In this document: positions 34,729 through 41,329 of the stretch, piece by piece
How positions within the stretch are numbered: position 1 is the stretch's first letter
How the letters are laid out: each line of letters starts with the position of its first letter
Source: Paenibacillus sp. 453mf
GTDB lineage: Bacteria > Bacillota > Bacilli > Paenibacillales > Paenibacillaceae
Assembly: GCF_900116105.1 (NCBI RefSeq)
Contig: NZ_FPAC01000012.1
Span: 1 to 50,156 of the forward strand
Reading direction: 5' to 3'
DNA: 50,156 nt
Position numbers and translations under genes: made by a program
Notes under the pieces: model-generated
Databases searched by the model: none
What the model was told of the DNA's origin: nothing
What the model saw: only the letters and a program-made list of their open reading frames with translations

Positions 34729-35679
34729 TCATCCCCTTACATCTGCCAGTATCTTCTCTGCGCCTTTTTGAATCAAGCGTTCAGCAACTTCCTCCCCAAG
34801 ACGTTCAGGATCGCTCCCAATGAGCGTCTCTTTAAGCACTGTCGATCCATCCGGTGTGCCAACCATACCCGTTAGCTGGATAAGCTGCTTATCAACAGCC
34901 TCTCCTTGCTGAGAAGCCCAAGTTGCATACGCCCCAATGGGTACTTGACAGCCTCCGTTCAACACATTTAGAAATCTCCGTTCAGCTGCAACCGGGATTG
35001 CCGTCTCCCGATCATTGTATAAACTGAGTAAATGAAGGAGTTCCTGGTCATCCTTCCTGCATTCAATACCGAGCGCGCCTTGTCCTACCGCTGGCAGACA
35101 AGTGTCCGGAGACAAATAAGCCGTTATCCGATCTTCCCATCCCATTCGAGAAAGCCCCGCGGCAGCGAGAATGATGGCATCAAAGCCTTCTGTCTCAAGC
35201 TTGCGGAGTCTGGAGTCAATATTGCCTCGAATCCATTCAATTTGAAAGTCGGGACGGTAGGCTTTGAGCTGAGACGCTCTGCGCAAACTGCTCGTCCCAA
35301 CTTTTGCGCCTTGGGGCAGCTCATCCAGTGAGGATCCGGTTCTGGATATTAATGCATCTCTTGGATCCTTCCGGCTCGGCACTGCACCGGTAGTCAATGG
35401 TTCAGGAAGCACAGATGGCATATCCTTCATGCTATGTACAGCCATGTCAATCTCGCCGTTCATCATGGCCTGCTCAATTTCTTTTACGAACAGCCCCTTG
35501 CCCCCGACTTTGGATAAAGTGACATCCAGAATTTGATCGCCCTTAGTTACAATCTTCTTGACCTCAAAATCAAAGGGAAGCCCGTGATGCTTGCATAGGT
35601 TCTTCAAATCATCAATGACATGCCCTGTCTGTGTTAGAGCCAGTGCGCTTTGTCTGCTTCCTACTACAATCGTTCGCAT
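34729..35679 (-). CDS. hemC: Hydroxymethylbilane synthase (porphobilinogen deaminase)
   Basis: Polymerises four porphobilinogens. The protein has 316 residues, with VGSRQSALALTQT at the N-terminus, the conserved AVHSMKDMPSVLP and LRRASQL segments, and Cys244 in NGGCQVPIGA as attachment site for the dipyrromethane cofactor. Confidence 0.97.
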   Translation of the reverse strand: MRTIVVGSRQSALALTQTGHVIDDLKNLCKHHGLPFDFEVKKIVTKGDQILDVTLSKVGGKGLFVKEIEQAMMNGEIDMAVHSMKDMPSVLPEPLTTGAVPSRKDPRDALISRTGSSLDELPQGAKVGTSSLRRASQLKAYRPDFQIEWIRGNIDSRLRKLETEGFDAIILAAAGLSRMGWEDRITAYLSPDTCLPAVGQGALGIECRKDDQELLHLLSLYNDRETAIPVAAERRFLNVLNGGCQVPIGAYATWASQQGEAVDKQLIQLTGMVGTPDGSTVLKETLIGSDPERLGEEVAERLIQKGAEKILADVRG

Positions 35680-35685
35680 TGTTAA

Positions 35686-36336
35686 TTACCCCTCCTGATT
35701 GTCTGCAATCCATTTATTCATCCGTTCATCGGACCATAATTCATAATGTCCATTTCTAATTTCCGCTAATATGTCTAACTCTAATACTTTTTGAAGCAGA
35801 TGTCTTCTCCGGACTGGGTCCTGAATACGGAGCAGGATGAGTTGACGAATATGATGCAAAAAATCAAAGTACATACTGTACTCATCACCATAATCTTGCT
35901 CCAGCTGTTTCTTAATTTGTGCTACAGCTCCTGGACTTGACCCCGAAGCTGACACAGCGATGGCCAGCCTGCCTCGGCGCAGAACACTCGGTGTAATAAA
36001 ATCACCTGTGCGCGGCTCATCTGCGCTATTCACCAAAGCGCCGGTCTCTTTCGCTTCCTTAACCACCTGTTGGTTGATATCCGCTTGATTCGTAGCTGTA
36101 TATACAAGAAAAGCCCCTCTCAGGTCTCCCTGACGGTAGGGCCTTTGAATCCAGGAGACTTCTCCCTGCTGAGCCAGCTGAAGAAGTCTCTCGGTCATCG
36201 TGGGACTGATGATCGTAATGTTTGCTCCTGAATTAAGAAGTCCACTAACCTTACGCTCAGCCACTGGACCACCGCCAATAACAATGACAGTACGACCAGA
36301 GCAATCAAGCCATATCGGAACATAAGCTTGCTCCAT
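35686..36336 (-). CDS. Precorrin-2 dehydrogenase / sirohydrochlorin ferrochelatase-like protein
   Basis: The protein has 216 residues. The NAD-binding motif VIVIGGGPVAERKVSGLLNSG is followed by the Met8p-type segments SADEPRTGDFITPSVLRRG and AVSASGSSPGAVAQIKKQLE. It oxidises precorrin-2 to sirohydrochlorin; whether it also inserts iron is not visible. With the CobA part downstream it completes a siroheme branch inside the heme operon. Confidence 0.88.
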   Translation of the reverse strand: MEQAYVPIWLDCSGRTVIVIGGGPVAERKVSGLLNSGANITIISPTMTERLLQLAQQGEVSWIQRPYRQGDLRGAFLVYTATNQADINQQVVKEAKETGALVNSADEPRTGDFITPSVLRRGRLAIAVSASGSSPGAVAQIKKQLEQDYGDEYSMYFDFLHHIRQLILLRIQDPVRRRHLLQKVLELDILAEIRNGHYELWSDERMNKWIADNQEG

Positions 36337-36341
36337 TTACT

Positions 36342-37169
36342 TCACTCTCCTGTCCAGCGGTGAAATACAGACCAAGCATTACTGATAAAACTAATGATAA
36401 CAAATACATATCCTATAAGCGTCCACCGTGCCATAACATGGGGGGCATGACCATTATATCGTTTTGAAATGAAGTACCCTAAATAGATACATAATGCAAT
36501 TAACGTAGAGAGGACTTTGGCATCGAGTAATAATGGCCAGCGCTTCTCTGCCATAATCGATAATACGGCAAGCATGACCGAAACACCTAGCATCGGGGTC
36601 CCGATTGAGCTTGACTTGTTCATGTACATATAGAGCATTTCAAGACTCGGCATGCGCCGCATCGTGTCGCCCCATTGCTTCGATTTAAGTCTGAAATGCA
36701 GAAACAGATAGATCGCAGCAAATACAGCAGCGAGCGTTAATGCAGCAAACCCCAGATTAGCAAGAGCGATGTGCATGACAAGAAGCCCATGTACAGTCTG
36801 CCAATTGAGCTTAGGATTCACGATGGGGGCAAGCCAAAAATCACTGAGCACCAAAGCACTGAAACCGACAACATTCAGTAGGAATACGATATATTCCGAT
36901 TTCCTGAATCTCGTCATGATTAGAGAGGTGATGACGATGCTAAACGTGAATAGAAATACAAAATCATACATCGAATATATCGGAATATGTCCCAGATCAA
37001 GGGTGCTTAGAATCAAGTACATTAGCTGCATCAGGAACACGACAACAAGAAGCCCTGTGCCCATCCGCTTCGCACTCGTATTGCGTCGAATGCAATCCGA
37101 GAAATAAAACAGAAGGCTCAGGGCATAAATATAAATCAGCATAGTGTGAATCGTATCTACTGTAGACAC
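36342..37169 (-). CDS. hemX: HemX/CcsA-like membrane protein
   Basis: The protein has 275 residues and about eight membrane segments, with the CcsA-type cytochrome c assembly fold (VHGLLVMHIALANLGFAALTLAAVFAAIYLF). In B. subtilis, HemX is second in the hem operon and lowers HemA levels. The start is GTG at 37169 with GGCAGGTG nearby; the ATG at 37142 would lose nine residues before the first membrane segment. Confidence 0.88.
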   Translation of the reverse strand: MSTVDTIHTMLIYIYALSLLFYFSDCIRRNTSAKRMGTGLLVVVFLMQLMYLILSTLDLGHIPIYSMYDFVFLFTFSIVITSLIMTRFRKSEYIVFLLNVVGFSALVLSDFWLAPIVNPKLNWQTVHGLLVMHIALANLGFAALTLAAVFAAIYLFLHFRLKSKQWGDTMRRMPSLEMLYMYMNKSSSIGTPMLGVSVMLAVLSIMAEKRWPLLLDAKVLSTLIALCIYLGYFISKRYNGHAPHVMARWTLIGYVFVIISFISNAWSVFHRWTGE

Positions 37170-37183
37170 TTCTTACACCTGCC

Positions 37184-38569
37184 TTACAGGCTCACTGGAA
37201 CATATGCAATCCGTGAAGGTGCTTGCTCTACCTCACGACCAGGCTCCGTGGCCGGCTTCATATTCACTCTTGATGGCACAGAAGACTCTTCCTTGTCTTC
37301 CGGCTCTTCCTCAAGACCAAACAGGGTAGTGAACATCGATAATACATCTTCAGCATTCTTATCCACTGCTATTTCTTTTATACGATTAATGGGCTCATGC
37401 GTCATTTGATTAAGCATACTCTTCGTCAGTCTCCGAATCACTTTACGTTGACGCTCATCCAGCTCAGGCAACTTGTTAAACAAGCTCTCCAGTGTTTCCT
37501 CATGCACACTGTTTGCTTTTTCTTGCAAAGCTCTAATTACAGGACGAACCCCCAATGTTTTGAGCCAATGATTGAACTCGACAATCTCTTCCTCGATAAA
37601 GGAATCAATCTTCGCTGCTTCGATCCGGCGCATCTCCAGATTCGTCTCAACCACACCTTCAAGATCATCAATATCATATAAAAAGACGTTGGCGAAATCT
37701 GAGATCACGGGATCTATATCCCGCGGCACAGCAATATCGATCATGAATAGAGGACGTGCCTTTCTTCGCTTCATGCTGTCTTTAACCATTTCAGCCGAGA
37801 TAACGAAATCCTTCGCTCCTGTTGAACTGATCAAAATATCGACTTCATGAAGACGGGTAAACGCCTGCTCCATGGTGCATGCGGTTCCGTCAAATTTGGC
37901 TGCCAGCTCTTCTGCGCGAGAGAAGGTCCGATTAGCCACAATTACCTCTTCAGCGCCGTTAGCATACAGATGCTGTACCGTGAGTTCGCTCATCTTCCCT
38001 GCACCCAGAATCATGACCTTCTTATGATTAAAGGAGCCAAAGATACGCTTACCCAGCTCTACAGCAGCATAGCTGACAGAAACCGCCGCTTCACCAATTG
38101 AGGTCTCGCTATGCGCTCTCTTGCCTACGGAGATGGCATGCTTGAACAGCGTATTAAACCATGTTCCGGTAGCCTTCTCGGCTTGAGCTGTTAAGAAGGC
38201 GTGCTTAACCTGGCCTAGAATTTGAGTTTCCCCAATCACCATGGAGTCCAGTCCGCTGGTTACCCTAAATAGATGACGTATCGCCTGTTCATCTTCATAT
38301 ATATATAGATGTTGAGTAAACTCCTCGCGAGAAATACCAAACCATTGCTCCATGAAGCTGCGTATAAAATAACCGCACATATGGAGACGATCAACCACCA
38401 CATACATTTCCGTACGGTTGCATGTAGCAACGATGACGCCTTCCAATACACTGTTTGTCTTCTTGAGCTCTCGGAGCGCTGATGGCAGGTCTCTTTCGTC
38501 AAATGTAAAGCGTTCCCTTACTTCTACAGGCGCTGTGCGATAGTTTAACCCAACTGCGACGATGTGCAT
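37184..38569 (-). CDS. hemA: Glutamyl-tRNA reductase
   Basis: The first committed step of C5-pathway tetrapyrrole synthesis: NADPH reduction of glutamyl-tRNA to GSA. The protein has 461 residues. The nucleophile is Cys50 in VIVATCNRTEMYVV. The NADPH domain has VMILGAGKMSELTVQHLYANG, and a C-terminal dimerisation helix follows (RRLTKSMLNQMTHEPINRIKE). The last ~30 residues are a variable tail. It is first of an eight-gene operon. A long upstream region with repeated motifs suggests regulation. Confidence 0.97.
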   Translation of the reverse strand: MHIVAVGLNYRTAPVEVRERFTFDERDLPSALRELKKTNSVLEGVIVATCNRTEMYVVVDRLHMCGYFIRSFMEQWFGISREEFTQHLYIYEDEQAIRHLFRVTSGLDSMVIGETQILGQVKHAFLTAQAEKATGTWFNTLFKHAISVGKRAHSETSIGEAAVSVSYAAVELGKRIFGSFNHKKVMILGAGKMSELTVQHLYANGAEEVIVANRTFSRAEELAAKFDGTACTMEQAFTRLHEVDILISSTGAKDFVISAEMVKDSMKRRKARPLFMIDIAVPRDIDPVISDFANVFLYDIDDLEGVVETNLEMRRIEAAKIDSFIEEEIVEFNHWLKTLGVRPVIRALQEKANSVHEETLESLFNKLPELDERQRKVIRRLTKSMLNQMTHEPINRIKEIAVDKNAEDVLSMFTTLFGLEEEPEDKEESSVPSRVNMKPATEPGREVEQAPSRIAYVPVSL

Positions 38570-38606
38570 TGCAAGTTCACCTGCCTCTACAAAAATTCGT
38601 AAATAC

Positions 38607-38866
38607 TCGAATCAATTTCATAACTCATTTAAAAAATAAATATAAAACTATAAATAGACAAACTAAAATAATTTTGATCTATATATATTCTTGATTAAAG
38701 CAGCTAAAGGGTATTATGAAATTGATTCAATCTATAACATTAATGTGCTATTAACCGTTAGCCATAAGCAGTATTTAGTATAACATATGTACAGTTTCGC
38801 CCTAATGCTTTTTATGACATGTTTATGAAATCCTCATCTTTTTAACTTATTGAACCCATTTCATAA
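38607..38866. repeat. Four copies of an ATTTCATAA-centred motif in the hemA upstream region
   Basis: Three near-identical 17-mers fit TYGAAYCMATTTCATAA: 38607-38623 (+), 38714-38730 (-) and 38850-38866 (+). A fourth site, 38823-38839 (-), keeps only the core ATTTCATAA. The first pair forms a perfect 15-bp inverted repeat inside the hemA leader. The second pair (38821-38831 / 38858-38868) forms an 11-bp one upstream of the -10 box. They could be operators or RNA stems. The rest of the 480-base gap 38570-39049 shows only AT-rich DNA, the promoter and the speH terminator. Confidence 0.7.
38777..38785 (-). promoter_or_regulatory. Probable extended -10 promoter of hemA operon
   Basis: TATACT (38777-38782) preceded by TGT, an extended -10. 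The -35 region is poor (TTAGGG), which would fit an activator or repressor site. It gives a leader of about 200 bases. Confidence 0.5.
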
Positions 38867-38983
38867 ACATTGCCTACTTAATTTTACCACCACTTCATTT
38901 ATTTATACGCTCCACACTTATTTGAAACTTGTTCTAATCAAACGCATAAAAGAGCTAGGAGGATTTCTATTTTATTACATAAA

Positions 38984-39024
38984 ATATATAAAGAACCATG
39001 GAAATTCCATGGTTCTTTATATAT
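38984..39024 (-). terminator. Terminator after speH
   Basis: A perfect 18-bp inverted repeat (38984-39001 with 39007-39024, loop of 5), AT-rich at its base, followed by TTTATG on the minus strand. It lies 25 bases after the stop codon. Confidence 0.8.
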
Positions 39025-39049
39025 TTGTATCGTATTATAAATCCGTGTA

Positions 39050-39448
39050 TTATACAAGCTCAATCTGCTGTTTTACAGGTGCTACGACTTCTAATTCACC
39101 GTTTCCGCGTACTAATGTCTTTGAAAAAATCTTCTCCGGCTTCAATACGGATACCAGGTAGTCAACAGCAAGCTGCGGGTCCACCGCTTCTCCACAAGTA
39201 TAACAATCGATCGCGGCAAAACCTCTTTCAGGGTACGTATGAATCGAGAGATGGCTCTCAGACAGCATGACAAGCACAGTAGCTCCCTGAGGTTCAAACT
39301 GTCTGGATTGCACGGACAGGATGGTCGCACCGCAAGCATCCGCTGCTTCTACCATCTGTACTTGCAAGAAATCCTCATTGTTCAACAGATCAAAGTCTAC
39401 TCCCCAAGTGTCAACAGCAACGTGTCTTCCGAAAGTTGTATATTCCAT
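39050..39448 (-). CDS. speH: S-adenosylmethionine decarboxylase proenzyme
   Basis: A pyruvoyl enzyme that makes decarboxylated SAM for spermidine synthesis. The 132-residue proenzyme is of the short bacterial class 1B type. The self-cleavage site is in LSESHLSIHTYPERG, with Ser65 the expected pyruvoyl precursor; His70 and Cys85 (DCYTCG) are the usual processing residues. The start is ATG at 39448 after GGGGGAG. Confidence 0.96.
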   Translation of the reverse strand: MEYTTFGRHVAVDTWGVDFDLLNNEDFLQVQMVEAADACGATILSVQSRQFEPQGATVLVMLSESHLSIHTYPERGFAAIDCYTCGEAVDPQLAVDYLVSVLKPEKIFSKTLVRGNGELEVVAPVKQQIELV

Positions 39449-39499
39449 CTTTCGGCTCCCCCTTCCTAGGAATAAAATGTTTGAAAAAATTTCATCCGC

Positions 39500-39577
39500 T
39501 AGGACCTACGTCATTCACTTCCCGAGGGATAAATCTCTCGCAACATACACAATGTCCTGAGTGAATCCTGGTTCCTA
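39500..39577 (-). promoter_or_regulatory. Potentially structured 5' leader of speH
   Basis: On the minus strand three helices nest: outer TAGGAACC with GGTCCTA (39570-39577 / 39500-39506, one bulge), middle ATTCACT with AGTGAAT (39560-39566 / 39513-39519), inner CGAGAGA with TCCCTCG (39523-39540, one mismatch). An alternative AGGAC-GTCCT pairing would make a pseudoknot. It lies between the putative promoter and the gene. I know of no named family that it matches. Confidence 0.45.
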
Positions 39578-39597
39578 TATTCTTTTCAACGAGAATA

Positions 39598-39626
39598 AAA
39601 ATAACACCTATTCATTACAAATGCAA
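39598..39626 (-). promoter_or_regulatory. Possible sigmaA promoter of speH
   Basis: TTGCAT (39621-39626), 17 bases, TATTTT (39598-39603) with TGT before it. Transcription would begin near 39590, just ahead of the paired leader. Confidence 0.45.
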
Positions 39627-39724
39627 CAGTTTTTTCAAAGAGCAATACAGTATATTTTTTGTGGCCTTCATGTGGAACAGCACGCAAAAAATAAATTTTA
39701 ACCTGAAACCTTGCTGGAATATAT

Positions 39725-39751
39725 AAAAAGCCCACTCCGTAAGGAGCAGGC
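39725..39751 (-). terminator. Terminator after the 196-residue unknown gene
   Basis: A 9-bp stem with G-U pairs (39730-39738 with 39743-39751), 4-base loop, then five T on the minus strand, 25 bases after the stop. Confidence 0.88.
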
Positions 39752-39775
39752 CATGGTTTCGATCTAGCATGATGT

Positions 39776-40366
39776 CTAGGCTTCAAGAGTAAATAGGATA
39801 AATGCTTCTATGCGTAACTGCTCATCAATATGACGAATATCCTCCTGGCAAGATACCCTGTTTCTTGCATCAAGCAAATGATTGATGTTGTTCTTCACAC
39901 GCACAATCTTCTGTTCAACCTCAAGTGATCGGTATTGCTGTTCAATCTCTTGCAAGGAATTCTTATATTCGTATACGATACGAGCTTGGTCTTGTTTGAC
40001 TTCAATAATCTTGCGAACAGAGCCTTGGGAATAAAAATACATCATGGTAAATCCAGTATACACCCGGTTTTCCATTCCTTCACCCTTAAAAGCAAGAAAC
40101 AATTTACGTACGATACTCGTCAGCTGAGGATTCACCAGACGGCAAGACAACTCACAGACATATAATCCATCTTCTCGATCAAATGGGAAATATACTTCCT
40201 CTCCAGCACCATCACGAAGTACAACATCCTGTCCGCCCTTACCCAGCACCTTCACTCGTTGGTGCTGAAACTGGCTGTCTTCAGCCATCTTTAAAAACTG
40301 CTGCATCTGAGGTTCTGTTAATTTCAAAGTGGCTTTAACATATTCTGTGGCTAACCGCTGAGCCAT
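39776..40366 (-). CDS. Protein of unknown function, 196 residues
   Basis: I do not recognise a family. It is soluble, with no signal peptide or membrane segment. It opens with MAQRLATEYVKATLKLTEPQM, has a beta-rich middle (about 30-130, with DVVLRDGAGEEVYFPFDREDGLYVC and a GFTMMYFYSQGSVRKII stretch) and a helical, probably coiled-coil C-terminal third (about 133-190). Codon use and a good ribosome site (GAGGAG) indicate a real gene. It has its own terminator and a TATAAT upstream, so it is probably monocistronic. It sits between speH and engB, where B. subtilis has nothing comparable that I recall. Confidence 0.75.
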   Translation of the reverse strand: MAQRLATEYVKATLKLTEPQMQQFLKMAEDSQFQHQRVKVLGKGGQDVVLRDGAGEEVYFPFDREDGLYVCELSCRLVNPQLTSIVRKLFLAFKGEGMENRVYTGFTMMYFYSQGSVRKIIEVKQDQARIVYEYKNSLQEIEQQYRSLEVEQKIVRVKNNINHLLDARNRVSCQEDIRHIDEQLRIEAFILFTLEA

Positions 40367-40444
40367 AAAAAAATCTCCTCAATTCTTTCCCGACCACGCT
40401 GTAGTCAGACCGATTTAAAACCGTAATTTTCACTGCTTAGCTTC

Positions 40445-40466
40445 ATTATACACTACCGCAGGCGGT
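40445..40466 (-). promoter_or_regulatory. Possible promoter with GC-rich palindrome before the unknown gene
   Basis: A perfect TATAAT (40445-40450) has no clear -35. The place where RNA polymerase would bind holds a palindrome, ACCGC-AG-GCGGT read on the plus strand (40455-40466), which may be an operator. Confidence 0.35.
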
Positions 40467-40641
40467 GCCCGCCCTTCTGCCATACAATGAATTTCTGCTT
40501 TAAATCATTAAAAATCAGGAAGAAACTTGAAATTATTCATCTCAGAGGGAAAAAGCTCATTATTCTGCATGAAAGTTCATGATAACTCTATTGTTCTGCA
40601 ATATCGCCTTGTCACGCTGCTTTCGATAAAAATGCTTGAGA

Positions 40642-41256
40642 CTACTCCCCTACAGACGGCTGCTCTTCTGAAAACCCTGCATAACGAGATATCACAGCCC
40701 ACAGCTCATCCTTGCCGAGGCCTTCCTCCGACGAAAAAGAGACAAAGCTGTCTTCAGGATGAAGACCAATCGCATCTCTTATTACCTTTGCATGCTTGGC
40801 TCTGCGTGTCTTAGGAATCTTATCCATCTTCGTGGTCACGACGCATACGGGAAGTCCATGGTGCTTCAGCCATTCATACATCATAATGTCGTCTTTCGTA
40901 GGGGGATGACGCATATCAATCATTTGCATCACTAATTTTAGTTCTTCTCGTTCAAGCAAATACTTCTCCATCATTTGACCGAAGAGTGCACGCTGCGTCT
41001 TCGACACTTTGGCATACCCATAGCCTGGAAAATCCACGAAATAAAGTGCATCATTAATGCGGTAATAATTAAGCTGCTGGGTTTTGCCTGGGGTTGAGCT
41101 CGTTCTTGCTAAATTCTTACGATTAATCATTCGATTGATCAGCGAAGATTTCCCCACATTGGAACGCCCTGCCAGAGCAATCTCCGGCAAGGCGTCCTCA
41201 GGGTATTGGCTAGGGCTGACCGCACTAATGATAAATTCGGATTTTGTAACTTTCAT
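40642..41256 (-). CDS. engB: Ribosome biogenesis GTPase EngB (YsxC)
   Basis: An essential GTPase for 50S assembly, 204 residues. It has G1 GRSNVGKSSLIN, G2 TSSTPGKTQQLN, G3 DFPGYGYAKV and G4 TKMDK. It lies directly downstream of lonA as in B. subtilis (ysxC). The gap of 73 bases between them holds no terminator that I can see. Confidence 0.96.
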   Translation of the reverse strand: MKVTKSEFIISAVSPSQYPEDALPEIALAGRSNVGKSSLINRMINRKNLARTSSTPGKTQQLNYYRINDALYFVDFPGYGYAKVSKTQRALFGQMMEKYLLEREELKLVMQMIDMRHPPTKDDIMMYEWLKHHGLPVCVVTTKMDKIPKTRRAKHAKVIRDAIGLHPEDSFVSFSSEEGLGKDELWAVISRYAGFSEEQPSVGE

Positions 41257-41329
41257 AATCGTTATTTATCCTCTCTTCATAACACAGCAATGAAATAACG
41301 AAGCTCTCATTGATGCATCAGTGGCTAAT

